A stretch of DNA of 64,000 nucleotides, taken from the NCBI GenBank assembly GCA_905221605.1, contig CAJNDS010002735.1, positions 62,001 through 126,000 on the forward strand, read 5' to 3'. Source of the DNA: Symbiodinium natans (lineage: Eukaryota; Sar; Dinophyceae; Suessiales; Symbiodiniaceae). The notes beneath the pieces were generated by a model. The model did no database searches and was not told where the DNA came from. It saw only the letters and a list, made by a program, of their open reading frames with translations. Below are positions 41,459-51,602 of this stretch, in pieces. The position numbers and the translations under genes are program-made. Numbering within the stretch: position 1 is the first letter of the stretch; each line of letters opens with the position of its first letter.

Positions 41459-41638
41459 CCTACGGATGCTGATCCGTTTCGGTCTCGGTTGTTTGCGTAG
41501 GCCCCTTAACTTAGTACCCTCCTTGGCTCAAGCCAACTCTTAGCTTGGCGGCGCTTTCAGGTTGTTTTTATTGCAATCTCACGTGCTGCAGAGAACGCAA
41601 GCCACGAGGGCAAGTAAAGCCAGCCATTCCTACTTGTA
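41459..41638. repeat. SINE-like dispersed repeat, copy 2
   Basis: Same orientation and core as 36824-36985, including CTTGGCTCAAGCCAA and TCTTAGCTTGG, with several substitutions and small indels. Together the two copies bracket the two intronless genes. Confidence 0.65.
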
Positions 41639-41847
41639 GGGCCATGGTGACTTAGTTGACACACCCTCGGCGTGACTTTTTCCTCGTCGCTCACAGCGCT
41701 TGCTTGACCTCCATGTCCAAAGCCATTCCCTGCGGAGCTCAGGACTGTGGGGAGGGGTGCTATGGGAGGCATACAAGCGAAGGGACTATACAGGGCCGAT
41801 CGGAATGTAGCAACAACACCACACCCTCCGCGTGTCGGGTGCTTGTA

Positions 41848-41950
41848 CATCCCAACCTTAAACCCTAAACCCCGAACCCTAAACCCTAAACCCTAAACCC
41901 TCGAGTCCCTAAACCCTAGAGGCCCTAAACCCTAAACCCTAAACCCAACA
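41848..41950. repeat. CCCTAAA array
   Basis: About 12 heptamers, some interrupted. Confidence 0.9.
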
Positions 41951-41968
41951 GCCAGCGCCCGAGCCCGC

Positions 41969-42028
41969 CTCCGCCATGCCCGACACGATGGACAAGATGC
42001 AGAGGACGTTGGGTACACACAGGGGGGC
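41969..42028 (-). CDS. candidate exon with hydrophobic segment
   Basis: 60 nt, phase 0, between GGGGAG and a GAG|GC donor, encoding APLCVPNVLCILSIVSGMAE. It looks like half of a TM helix. A plus-strand reading (MPDTMDKMQRTL with a GT donor) also exists. Confidence 0.4.
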
Positions 42029-42572
42029 CTCCCCAGGTCCTCAGGCCATGGCTTGGATTCCACCCCTTTCAGGCTCTAATAGGGGCTAATAGGGGCGTTT
42101 GGCTTCAGGATCTAGGGTTTCGGGTTTCGGGTTTCGAGTTTAGGGTGAAGGCTTCTTGGGGAGTTCCCCCCCGAGTTCAAGGATTCGGGCAGGTTTTTCT
42201 AAACTTCAAGGCGGCCAGCCTTGTGGAATCACGGTGTGGGGGATGGATCCCATCAGCGCCTCAGAGAGCCCCGGGTGCTGGGGAAGAGAACACATCACGC
42301 CGGGGCTTCCGGCCCGCAGGACAAGGCAGAAACCAAGGCAGATCCGGTGAACCCGGCCCCCCAAACTCTCAACGGAAACCCCAAAGTATCAACGCTTTGC
42401 ACGCCCTCACAGCACGACCTTCCCCCCTTGCGCAAAAAACTCCGACAAGTCCCAGTGGCGTTCTGAGGCTGCGGAAGGAAAGCGCTGGGCCTGTGGTTCC
42501 CGGACTTGGGGCTTCGAAAGGCGGGACCGATCGTGGTGTTCTGGAGACCTTCTTGCTCACATAGGAATTTAG

Positions 42573-42641
42573 GTGTTTCCCAAAATAGGGGTAACCTCCC
42601 TTATACCCCAAACTGAAAAGAATCCCCTTAAAGGGACCCCC
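42573..42641. mobile_element. MITE-like element, family A, degenerate
   Basis: Contains GTTTCCCAAAATAGGGG and the interior AATCCCCTTAAAGGGACCCC typical of copy 4, but the right end is lost. It lies 20 bp downstream of exon 42663-42944. Confidence 0.4.
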
Positions 42642-42662
42642 AGCCTTCTTTAGCCAACAAAC

Positions 42663-43722
42663 CTCAAGCTCGGGATACCTCGGGTCGTGCCTCCACTTGA
42701 GGGCCAGCACCTGCTGCTGGGCATCGTGGAACACCAGGCACACGGGCGAGAGCTTCTCGCGCAGCCCTTGCACGGCTTCTGGTTCTAACACCCAAAGACC
42801 CTCAAACTCAAACGTTTTTGCTTTCCCACGCTCGTTGAGGGCCCCGCCTTGCACCAGCGCCTCAGCAGCCTCGACCGAGACCATCTTCACGGTGGCATGC
42901 CTGCCCTGCAGCAGGAGTTTCCGCGGCGCAACTGCCCTGTGACTCTGAGATCCATGGGGGTTTCGGGTCTCCCCTCCTTCTCAGAAGAATCAGCCATGGC
43001 AGCCGCGGCCTCGTCCCCGTTTTGGGTCTCGGCAGCATGCGTGCGATCCTGCCAGCACACGGCAGTTACTCAGTTACCCCCCCGGTTTTTTGGGGCAGCG
43101 AGCTGCGCTTCGGCCGCCTGCCTCTCCGCCTCGAGGCTGTCTTTGAACGTGCGGGGGAGCCTCACTACTACGCAAGTCGTTGAGACTACGCAGCCCATGG
43201 GGCCCAGCACTTCCCCTCCTCCAGTGGAGGCTGTAGCTGCAGCACCACGTCGAAGGCCGACGTGTCCTCATCTCATTTTAGCCATTTCTCGAAGGTCGCG
43301 GTGGGAGGAGAATGAGAACCCTCCCAAAAGTGTTAGCCAGCGGGCCAACTCGAAGATTCCGCGCCAGTTTGATTCCACGCCTGAGAAACAGACGATCAAC
43401 ATTCGACAGCCACAGCGCAAACCATTCTAAGCCAAAACCTCTGAAAGGAACCCTGTGACCACGACCTAGATTGGGCTCCCCACCCAGCACGCGGGCATGG
43501 AAGCACCGCAGAGCCTCTTGCGCCCGGCGCCTTCCAGGCATCCACGTGGGCTTTTGGGGGGGATTCTGCTGTGCCTTCGTATCCTTCGTGGGGTTTAGCG
43601 CTTATAGGGTTCATGGCTCAGGGCCTTAGGGGTGAACGGGAAGCAGTGTGCCTCAGCCAGGCTGCCACGGTGGAGGGCGGTGTCGCCAGCAGCAACGCGT
43701 GGGGATCCAGGCGGGTGGAGAC
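42663..43722 (-). CDS. multi-exon gene of unknown function
   Basis: Exons in gene order: 43652-43722 (LDPHALLLATPPSTVAAWL), 43484-43530 (RRAQEALRCFHARVL), 43320-43380 (RGIKLARNLRVGPLANTFGR), 43190-43266 (DTSAFDVVLQLQPPLEEGK...), 43118-43160 (LPRTFKDSLEAERQ), 42977-43048 (DRTHAAETQNGDEAAAAMAD) and 42663-42944 (contains SVEAAEALVQGGALNERGKA and LSPVCLVFHDAQQQVLALKW). Donors are GT, GC and GA, and phases close for the last five. The long exon has an alternating beta/alpha look. No family is recognised. The intron between 43190 and 43160 would be only 29 nt. Start and stop are outside the recognised exons. Confidence 0.6.
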
Positions 43723-43916
43723 CTGCGGCTGCTTGTTCCGCAGGTGGCTTCGGTTGCTTAGGGTTGAAAGATTAGCCCCGTCGCACTCTCAGCCCCACGC
43801 CCAGAAGCGTAGGAGGCTCCCATCCTTCCTTGCATTTGGAGTGGGCTGAAGACGGTTCACTGTCCCCCCCAAGCCCAAAGAGCAGGTCGCACCAATTCGC
43901 TCTTGCCAGAGGGGCA

Positions 43917-44347
43917 TCACGCGGACTTGCAGAGGCCAAGCTTCTGCGCCGTGGCCAAGTGGTTCTCAAACGACTGCCGGAGGCCCAGGCGCTCCTTGCT
44001 CAAGGAGGCAAGAAGAACGGCAAAGGAGCTGCTTAAACCTGCCCTCCCACAAACTCTCGAAGTTCCTAAATCCCTTTTGTAGGGGCTCGGGTTCCGACTA
44101 GGAAGTTCTTCAGGGTCTTGAGGGTCTTGAGGGTCTTGAGGGTCTTGAGGGCTTGAGTTTTCGGCTTGGGGGCCGCAGGCCTCCTCCGTAAGTTTGCCGT
44201 CGATGTCGACGATGAGCGCTTCCTTCAGGGTTGGAATCACGGGCGCGCCCCCCTGAACCCCTAAACCCCTGAACCCGAGACCCGTGTCCCTCTGCCAGTC
44301 GAATGAGTCCAGCAGCCACAGGGCGCGACAGAAGCCGACGTGGGGAC
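43917..44347 (-). CDS. 3' part of an unidentified gene, open through an intron-like stretch
   Basis: After GGCAG at 44348 the minus strand is open in one frame to TGA at 43917 (about 143 codons). Two stretches look truly coding: PHVGFCRALWLLDSFDWQRD then PVIPTLKEALIVDIDGKLTE, and at the end SLSKERLGLRQSFENHLATA. Between them lies a 9-bp minisatellite (44112-44157, GGGTCTTGA) translated as QDPQDPQDPQDP, and a TTTAGGG-like piece read in frame as GLGFRGLGVQG. Either these are translated or they mark in-frame introns (a GC donor follows KLTEE). No family recognised. Confidence 0.5.
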
Positions 44348-44925
44348 CTGCCAGGGGGTTGGGGCTTCCAAACACCCCGGAACCCTGAAACCCCCAAAAG
44401 ACCGCAAACCTCCCCAAAGCCTGTAACCTCCAAACCCTCACACTGCAAACCCGACGCAAAACCCAAAAACCTACAAGCTCCTGGTCCCCATCCTGAGATC
44501 CCCGATTTCAGTGGAGCTTAGGGCATTTTACGGTTTTAAGGGTTGCTGAAGACTTTAGGTCGTTTCTGCTGGCTTGTGGGCGTGGGGGTCTCGAGACCCA
44601 TGTTGGGATTCGCGAAGCGTCGGATGCTGGTTGGGTGTTTTTGGGTAAGGGGCTTGAGGGTTTGGGAGCTTAGGGCTTATTGCCAGCGGTTTTGGGTAGT
44701 TGGGCTTGAGGTTGTTGCGTTTGGGGCTTTGTTGGCTTTTCCCCGGGGCAGATTTCAAGCCTTAAGGGCTCGGGCTTCAGGGCTTCCGGGCTTCCGGGCT
44801 TTCGGAAGAAATGACCCGAAGCCCCGGCGCCAAAGCTAGTATGCCCTCAGGCTGGCAAGCAGCTGCTGGGCGCATCGAAGGGGGCTGGGTGAAGAAAAAC
44901 TGCGCACACCAGGTGCTCGCAAAAC

Positions 44926-45027
44926 CTGGGCGCGACAACGAGCTTCCGGTTGGGGTGCCCCTTTGAGCACGGGCAGCACGGCGAGGGCGAAACATTCGCA
45001 AAGTTTAATGTCCAGGTGTAAATAGAA
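44926..45027 (-). CDS. exon with hydrophobic segment (FYLHLDIKLCECFALAVLPV)
   Basis: 102 nt after a GATGGCAG acceptor with a GTTTTG donor, encoding 34 residues that include a hydrophobic stretch and a polar tail. A short terminal exon PFDAPSSCLPA with stop may follow near 44847. The reading is better than those in the other frames of this region. Confidence 0.45.
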
Positions 45028-45174
45028 CTGCCATCGGGCACGGAAGAAGCCATGCCCGCTCTGCCGTTTGTCATCCGCACAACCGGTGTTCAAAGCGGCT
45101 GGGCCCTGAACAACTTTTAGAGCCTGCGTAGTGATTGCAAAGATTGCTTTACGATTTCACAGCCCGGCGGCTCA

Positions 45175-45295
45175 TCATAGCCCGACATCATCCTCAGTGG
45201 CTGAGGTTTCAGAAGTAGAGCTTGAGGACAGGCATGTGGGGCTTGCAACATAGGGTCTGTAAGAATAAGGCATCACCAAGGACTGTTCCGAAGAG
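45175..45295 (-). CDS. terminal exon, Ser/Thr-rich acidic tail
   Basis: 121 nt after GCCGCTAG, encoding 39 residues (SLVMPYSYRPYVASP ... SSSSTSETSATEDDVGL) and a TGA stop. A typical disordered C-terminus. Upstream exons would lie beyond the telomeric array at 45360-45635. Confidence 0.5.
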
Positions 45296-45344
45296 CTAGC
45301 GGCTCGCGCACGCAAAAGCGGAGCCAGGTTTTTTTTGGGTATTT

Positions 45345-45635
45345 TTTTGGTTTTTTTGGGGGTGTTTTTTGGGTTTAGGGTATGTTTTTGGGCTTAGGGT
45401 ATGTTTTTGGGTTTAGGGTTTAGGGGTTAGGGGCTAGGGTTTGGGGTTTAGGGTTTTAGGGTTTTAGGGTTTTAGGTTTTTAGGTTTTTAGGGTCTTGGG
45501 GTTTTAGGGTTTAGGGTTTTAGGGTTTTAGGGTTTTAGGGTTTTAGGGTTTTAGGGTTTTAGGGTTTTAGGGTTTAGGGTTTAGGGTTTAGGGTTTAGGA
45601 TTTAGGGTTTAGGCTTTAGGGTTTAGGGTTTAGAA
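45345..45635. repeat. TTTTAGGG/TTTAGGG array with T-runs
   Basis: Starts with T/G runs (TTTTTTTGGG), then about 14 TTTTAGGG octamers and about 8 TTTAGGG heptamers. Sequence on the far side (AAAACCAAAAAAA, ACCCAAAAA at 45635-45685) is the approximate reverse complement of its start, so the whole forms a large inverted structure. Confidence 0.88.
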
Positions 45636-45751
45636 AACCAAAAAAAACACCCAACAAAAACCAAAAAAATATACCCAAAAAGAACCCCCACCCCGCAAAT
45701 GCGGCATGTCTGCATGGATCCCTTTCCATAGAAACTGAAACTTCGTCGAAC

Positions 45752-45803
45752 ATGTATCTATCTATCTATCTATACATACATACATACATATCTATCTATA
45801 TAC
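45752..45803. repeat. ATCT/ACAT tetranucleotide microsatellite
   Basis: (ATCT)n then (ACAT)n, about 50 bp. Confidence 0.92.
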
Positions 45804-45853
45804 ATTGTATTCATTTCTGTTCCATAGTTTCGGAACATCTACAGCACACCTTG

Positions 45854-45928
45854 TCAGTGCCCAGCGTCTGGGAGGCCATCCAGCGCTTGAACAGCCGGAC
45901 CGCCCCGGCCATCGCTGGCTTCTGCAGC
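45854..45928 (-). CDS. candidate terminal exon (AAEASDGRGGPAVQALDGLP)
   Basis: 75 nt after GGAGCAAG, encoding 24 residues and a TGA stop on the minus strand. The plus strand is open too. Upstream, 46080-46160 minus (AAGPVVATAAACLVA) may be another exon. Confidence 0.38.
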   Translation of the reverse strand, partial: AAEASDGRGGPAVQALDGLPDAGH

Positions 45929-46424
45929 CTTGCTCCAAGTTGTCAAGGCTTAGAGCTCTTTTGGGGCCTACCCTTTGGCTCAAAATAGCCCGGTTTAGGG
46001 GCGTTCTAGGGAAGATCTCGGAATCGCGTTCAGGTGGCAGTTCCTGAGAGCCCCGAAGCCCCGAGAAGTTCCATTCAAGACCGCTGGGCTCCCGGGCGCG
46101 TGCGCATGCAACGAGGCACGCAGCCGCGGTCGCCACCACAGGGCCCGCAGCCTTCGGAGCTTGGCGCATCTTTGCGTGTTGGTTCAGGGCTGATAGGTTT
46201 TCGGGCTCAGGGATGTTCAGGTTTTAGGGTTTAGGGTTTAGCGGTTCCGGGATTTTAGGAAAAAAGGCTGGCAAGGAAGAGCCGTAACACGCGCCTGCGA
46301 ACAGTGAGGCCTTCAAAAGAGCATCACAGATCATACTTGGGGAATCCGAGTTCGGGTGCACACCCCGAGCACTCTTGCGCGCTACCCCCCCTGAGCTAAA
46401 TTCGATCCACCCACACGACACAAA

Positions 46425-46426
46425 AT

Positions 46427-46461
<35 letters not shown>

Positions 46462-46502
46462 CTCTCTCACCCACTCACACTCACACTCACACTCACACAC
46501 TC
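46425..46502. repeat. CT/CA microsatellite
   Basis: (CT)n followed by (ACTCAC)n. Confidence 0.95.
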
Positions 46503-46557
46503 ACACTCGCAATGCGCACATATGTACGTGCAGACGCCATGTCCAGCAGCCCCCCCT

Positions 46558-46730
46558 TCAACCAGGCGGCCGTTCCAAGTCGGGCTCCGAGGGCGGCGTT
46601 GAGCTCGTGGCCTTCACCATCTGTGGGGCTTCGGGTCGGGGTGACGAGGCAGAATGCAGGAGCAGCTCGAGTGGCGGATTTCGACCATGCAGAGCTTTGC
46701 ACAGAGAGCCGCTCGAGGGGGGCGAGGGAG
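46558..46730 (-). CDS. candidate coding stretch, low complexity
   Basis: The minus strand is open to a TGA at 46558 with ALHGRNPPLELLLHSASSPR and a Pro/Ser-rich end. It may be a terminal exon or chance in GC-rich sequence. Confidence 0.3.
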
Positions 46731-46744
46731 GGAGGGACGGAGGG

Positions 46745-46777
46745 AGGGGGAGAGAGAGAGAGAGAGACAAAGAGTGA

Positions 46778-46808
<31 letters not shown>

Positions 46809-46850
46809 CGAGTGAGCGAGCGAGAGAGCGAGAGAGAGGGAGAGAGACTA
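46745..46850. repeat. GA-rich microsatellite
   Basis: (GA)n with GAGC and GAGT interruptions. It encodes false Arg/Glu-rich or Ser/Leu-rich frames. Confidence 0.95.
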
Positions 46851-46933
46851 ATAACAAAAAAGACGGCCCTTCTTTTCAAAACTCACCCCAAAGCAGCGAA
46901 TCCTCAACGATGCAAGGGTGTCCTTGCAGGCAC

Positions 46934-47847
46934 CTTTGATGATAGAGATCTGGCAAATAGGAACCACAACAACCTGAATCCTCCACCTGCCTGGAGGCCG
47001 GTCGCCTTGTTGGCCACCTGTCGACTTTCCGGCGAGGGCTGCGGTTTTTCGGTTTGGGGTTTCAGGCTCATCCCAAGAGTTCGGGCACCCAGCAACAAAA
47101 GGAAGATCGAACCCCGCACCCACAACTCGTATGCCGTATGCCTCTTGCAGCTCGTGGGGGTGGAAGATGCGCAGCCTGAACACCGCGTCCGGATAGCGCC
47201 TTTTCGCGGCTTCAACAATCCCACAAGGATTTGAAACTCAAGCGCTTTGAACTGAAAGCTCCAAGGGTTGCAGGGGCTTTGAGGGTTTTGCGGCTGGCTG
47301 AAGAGTTTGTGCTTGGGGGGGAGTGCGGTTCTTGGTTGGTGACGACAGCCTCGGCACCCAAACCCTGGACGGAAAAGGCTACTAGGGCGTAGGGTTGAGG
47401 GTTCAGGGTTTGGGCATAGTTTCTGGGCGCAGCTGCCTTTACAGGAAAAGCCCCCGACCCTCGACTGTGAGCCCACGGCCCCAGAAAACCCTTGTAAGCC
47501 CGTGAACTTGAGCTTTCACCGAAACCGAAGGGGTGAAGCCCAATACACCCAAACAAATCCCTCTTAAAGCAAAAACTTAATTGAAAAGCCCTAAGAAAAG
47601 CCATACACAACCCTGAATGAAACCCCCCGAGTCCTTAACATCAAAGAACAGGAAGGAGGGCGGGGGGGGGTAAACCCTAAACCCTAAGCCCTAAACCCTA
47701 ACCCCCCACCCCTATTCCCTAAACCCGTAAACCCTAAACCCGAAACCACCTGGTTTCCTCTCCCCTGTAAAACCGAGCCGCACATCGAGGAAGCCTTCAG
47801 TGGCGTCCGCCTCAATGCCCAAGTCGGACGACAGCTCCTCGCGGATC
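46934..47847 (-). CDS. multi-exon gene of unknown function
   Basis: Exons 47750-47847 (IREELSSDLGIEADATEGF then LDVRLGFTGERKP, GTGGTT donor), 47124-47209 (AKRRYPDAVFRLRIFHPHEL then QEAYGIRV, GTGGGT donor), 46991-47017 (VANKATGLQ, GC donor) and 46934-46973 (VVVVPICQISIIK, GTGCCT donor). The last three join in phase 0 to read GIRV|VANKATGLQ|VVVVPIC, a beta-rich strand run. A further exon may lie near 47300-47350 (GLGAEAVVTNQEPH). No domain is recognised; the alternation of strands and helices suggests a globular enzyme. Start and stop unknown. Confidence 0.58.
47676..47750. repeat. CCCTAAA cluster
   Basis: Seven heptamers directly downstream of exon 47750-47847. Others lie at 47865-47925, 48118-48152, 48240-48315 and 48615-48662. 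Confidence 0.85.
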
Positions 47848-48184
47848 CTGGCTTAAGGGTTTTAGGGTTCAGGGTTCAGGGTTTAGGGTTGAGGGTTTAG
47901 AAGGTTTAGGGTTTAGGGTTTAGTCTCCAATCCCCTCACCCGAACTTTACTTTAAACCCCCCCTAACCCCACTAATACGAAATATTCCTTGATACACTCT
48001 CACATATAACTGCAATATGGGTTATCGGATTCGGGGCCTAGGTTTGAGGCTACCCGGCAGTTTGGGGTTGAGGATGGGCTCCCGGGCTTCGTTACCTTTA
48101 GGCACCTCAACCCTTGGACCCTAAACCCTAAACCCTAAACCCTAAACCCTTGGAACCCTTGGGACAGCCAAGACGCTGGAGCAG

Positions 48185-48241
48185 CAGCGCCGTGGCGACT
48201 TTCTGCGCCGGGGCCTGTGCATGGCTTCTGGGCGCATGTCA
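48185..48241 (+). CDS. candidate exon on the plus strand
   Basis: Plus-strand KTLEQQRRGDFLRRGLCMA after GGGACAG looks coding; the minus strand gives an Arg-rich peptide. Orientation unresolved. Confidence 0.28.
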
Positions 48242-48548
48242 GGGTTCGGGGTTCAGGTTTTAGAGTTCAAGGGTTCAGGGTTTAGGGTTTAGGGTTTAGG
48301 GCTTAGGGTTCAGGATTTGAGGCTTCGCCTGGCGTTCAGTGCGCCACGTTTTACTCATCTGGCCAGTGCCGCGCACCAATCCGCAACCTGGAAAAACCCC
48401 GAACCCGAAAACTCCTCAAGCCCCTCCGAAAACGGAGCCTGAACACAAAATCTTAAGGCCCAAAACATTCACTGAAAGCCTAACCCCAAGCCCTAAGCCC
48501 TAAACCCCAAATCAACCAACTCTGCCCCCCGCCGGCTCGGAGGGCCAC

Positions 48549-48601
48549 CGCCCGGAGGACTCGAACTCCAGCACAGTGGCGTGCAACGTCCGCCGCAGGG
48601 C
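48549..48601 (-). CDS. candidate exon (ALRRTLHATVLEFESSG)
   Basis: 53 nt between AAAAAG and a GTGGCC donor. It could be a downstream exon of the TIR-like gene at 49005-50534, whose last recognised exon ends with an unused GTGAGT donor. Confidence 0.42.
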
Positions 48602-49004
48602 CTTTTTGGGGGGTTCAGGGCTTAGGGTCTAGGGGTTAGGGTTTAGGGTTTAGGGTTTAGGGTTCCCTGGACTTCGATATCCAGGACCTTAGGCCTTAGG
48701 CATCGCCAGTGAGGCCTTGCACACATGCACCCGCCACTGACCAAAGTGCCTTTTCCTGCTGTGACAGCTTCCAAGTGCACATGGACAAGTGACATCGAAG
48801 TAGTTCGAGTCACAGCAACACGTATTTCTCAAGTCTGTGTGCTGAAAGTATCAAGCCTGGAACGCTTTGAGGCATGGAGGCGTGATGTCAAGCCATCACA
48901 CATAAGGTTGGGCAGTTGGCTTCCCAACTCCGTGCACAAGCACACGAGCACCCGAGCTTCAAAATGTACTCAAGGGTGCCATGGCTCATGCCTCCATATC
49001 GAAA

Positions 49005-50534
49005 TCAGAACGTCCAACTCACCAGATCCTGGTCCCCTTCCGTCTCGCCAGGGGGTAGATTTGTCTGGACGGTCGTGTCCACGACCTCATTGGCTTTCTG
49101 CTCCTGCTTCGCCGGCGGGACCGAAGTCGGGCGATCAGGTGGCTTCCGTGCGCCACAGAGCCGACATCTCTGCGAAAACACCGCGGCCAGCAGCAGAGAG
49201 AAGGGGAGAACCGGAAGCAAGCTCGGGGTCTCCGTGGCTGCCCTCGTGAATTCCACGACATAGGTTGGCCCAATACCGAAGAGAAACAGGGGAAGGAGCA
49301 AGAGGATCGAAATCAACTTCCGCTTCCCTTGGCAGCGCTTGTCCATGCGGAGGCCAAGCAGGCACAGCCACCAGTAGACGTGGAAGTACCAGAGGATGCC
49401 AAGTGGGAAGGCGGCCCAGTGCAAGCAGCAACGGACCCACCAAACCAGGAGATGAGAGCCCTCGAAGGAGTGTTCGTTCTCGATATAGGCGGGCAGCCAG
49501 AAGATGAGACTGGGTAGGCTGGCCGCCCACACCAAGGTTGAAAAGTATGACATGCACGTCCGGCCGGTGCCGACCGAATCCAGGACTATTGGCAGAAGCT
49601 CTTCCTGCGCCGTCTGGTTGAACTTCTCCCAGTGGGGTTCGTCGGAGGCCTCTTCTTTCTCCTGAGGAGAAGATAGGCTTTGAAAATACCACTTCTTCAC
49701 AGTCTCCAGGATCAATTCTCGATCACAGGGCAGCGGTGCTTTAGTTTCCGGATGGATGTGGTCCACCGAGCAGCAAAAGCATCTGCAGTTCTGAATTCGA
49801 AAAGACCTAAGTTGATCTTCGAGCTCCCCCATACTCCCTGCGACACCAATGCCCGCATGTAGACACAGAACCGCAGGAAGTATGAAGGCAATCGCCAAGA
49901 AGCCAGCAATGGTTACCATCTCCACAATCCGTTGGCTTTGCCCAGCAGCTTCGTTTGCCAAGACCGCCGCCAAGAGCACGTACACCAAAGAAACACACTG
50001 CGTGGAGCAGAACATGCCGAAGAACAGGACGGCCAACTTCGTTGGCATGATCTCAATCGACTGTCGGGTGGAGTGCCGGAGGAATGTGGCCAATTCATAG
50101 CAGCACCAAAGCCTCGAAAAGTAGCGCGGGCTCCATAAAATCGTCAGCTTCTTGGACCGGTCGAGGAAGGCGGCCAAACCCAAGATTCCCTTTTGCTTCA
50201 ACACGGCGTCGTCCTGTGAAATGCACAGCTTGTCCAAGAAGACCATCTTCGGCTTCGAGACGATCGCGAAGCTTCGCTGCGCGAAGCAAAGGAAGGTCCA
50301 GAAGAACAAGTAGCTGACCACTGGCAAGAACACCTGGACACTCGGCCCCACGAACATGGATGCAGCAGCAGTAAGAATGCTGGCGACCAGGGCAACACGA
50401 GCTGCAGGCTTGGTGTTGAAGAGAACCATCATTGCAAGCAGCTTCTCCCAGCGCGAGGTCCCCCAGTCATGGCTGAGGAAGTTGTCGAAGTCCTGCGTGG
50501 CCCGGCTCAAGCTGTAGCTGCTCCTGGCTCCGTC
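49005..50534 (-). CDS. polytopic membrane protein with TIR-like domain (central large exon)
   Basis: One long open minus-strand stretch of about 508 codons. It begins after a pyrimidine-rich acceptor (CTTCTTGCCTTCC...AG) near 50530 and has no ATG, so an upstream exon is expected. Motifs: DFDNFLSHDWGTSRWEKL, then two TM helices, then VFLDKLCISQDD...GLAAFLDRSKKLTILWSP and FSRLWCCYELATFLR, a TIR/toll-like fold signature common in dinoflagellate membrane proteins; two more TM helices; a Cys cluster CRCFCCSVDHIHPET; then three or four TM helices. The frame stops at 49005, but GTGAGT at 49017-49022 is a consensus donor, so coding probably ends at 49023 here and continues elsewhere. Signalling at a membrane is inference. 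No introns or telomeric units lie inside. Confidence 0.8.
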   Translation of the reverse strand, partial: DGARSSYSLSRATQDFDNFLSHDWGTSRWEKLLAMMVLFNTKPAARVALVASILTAAASMFVGPSVQVFLPVVSYLFFWTFLCFAQRSFAIVSKPKMVFLDKLCISQDDAVLKQKGILGLAAFLDRSKKLTILWSPRYFSRLWCCYELATFLRHSTRQSIEIMPTKLAVLFFGMFCSTQCVSLVYVLLAAVLANEAAGQSQRIVEMVTIAGFLAIAFILPAVLCLHAGIGVAGSMGELEDQLRSFRIQNCRCFCCSVDHIHPETKAPLPCDRELILETVKKWYFQSLSSPQEKEEASDEPHWEKFNQTAQEELLPIVLDSVGTGRTCMSYFSTLVWAASLPSLIFWLPAYIENEHSFEGSHLLVWWVRCCLHWAAFPLGILWYFHVYWWLCLLGLRMDKRCQGKRKLISILLLLPLFLFGIGPTYVVEFTRAATETPSLLPVLPFSLLLAAVFSQRCRLCGARKPPDRPTSVPPAKQEQKANEVVDTTVQTNLPPGETEGDQDLVSWTF

Positions 50535-50793
50535 TTAGGAAGGCAAGAAGACCGGATATTTCCTGGGGCCCATCCGGAAACCCCAACCAACAAAAAGCAA
50601 GAATGATCCCTCAAACCGAGATCCTTCATAGGGGCTCGGATTGAAAAGATTCGGGAACCCCTAATTCAGAAACAAAACATTATCCCGAAGAGAGGCCAAG
50701 GCTCTGGCTGGTGTCAGCGTCTGTGCCAAGGCTACCACTGCCATTGTCTGCCCAATGTTTCCCTGGGTCGCTCTTGACGAGCCCCAAAGATAC

Positions 50794-51399
50794 TCATGAA
50801 GGTGAACCTCTATTCCTTTTATGGGGTTCCTTTAAGGGCTCCTTTATAGGATCACGAGGGAGCTTCAACAGTGTCCTAGTATCCCAGGCGTTAAGCCCGA
50901 TGAAAATCCCCAAAAAACCAGCAAACACCGCAATAAATCCCATGTATCCCAGGTTACCACCGAGCTTCCCCAACCCGACAAAGCCACATGCAGCGGAATA
51001 CCTCGCAGAAGCTCGGGTTCCAGGTCTACCTGTAATCCACCTTGGTCCGTCTGTTCAAGCCCCACCATCGCGTTTCGAGGCTGCAGGGACTTATTGAGTA
51101 GGTGACAAACTACACGTATGAAAAGGATATCTGGACTTAAGGCATGAAGCTCTAGAACTTGTACCCAGCCCCCGGTCCTCCACGCAGGAGTGGCCAAACG
51201 AAAACCAAGCAAACGCGCACACTCAGATGTGAGATGCTACTGTTGACTTGCGCCCGATATGGAAGGTAAACTCAAGGCAATCTGTGGCTGCTCACGGTCC
51301 CCTCACATGGACATCATAGACGACATGAGGCTGTGAGCCCTGAGCAAGTCGTTCGGAGTTCTGGGCTTTGCACAGCATGTGTTTGTGTTCCAGCTGCAG
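50794..51399 (-). CDS. small membrane protein, three exons
   Basis: Exons 51307-51399 (starts LQLEHKHMLCKAQNSERLAQ, GTGAGG donor), 51041-51080 (PRNAMVGLEQTDQ, GTGGAT donor) and 50794-51011 (contains NLGYMGFIAVFAGFLGIFIG, then a Lys/Arg-rich tail and TGA). The junctions close in phase. The product has one TM helix with a basic cytosolic-type tail. The intron between the last two exons is only 29 nt; if it is not removed another frame (ending ...LTPGILGHC) would be read. A first exon with ATG at 51860 (MAIQSTFAPPAPSGSDAAPQ) may belong to it. Function unknown. Confidence 0.55.
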
Positions 51400-51602
51400 C
51401 TGTGCCCAACAAGGAACCCCCCCATCTCTAAACCTTACCCCTGAACTCTCAACCGGCCTGGACCCCAGCGCAAAGACTTGAACCGGCTGTTGAAAACCCA
51501 ATGCATCCCCGTGCACCCTCCTCTGCTAGTGTTTGAACCTGAGAATGCAACTGGTAGTTCTCACAGCTTGATGCTTAGGGTTGAGGATTGAGGTTTTAGG
51601 GT

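Noticed and set aside
46425-47234. 269-aa plus-strand ORF with Ser/Leu and Arg/Glu runs
   Set aside because: Driven by CT and GA microsatellites; the minus strand carries well-bordered exons at the same place.
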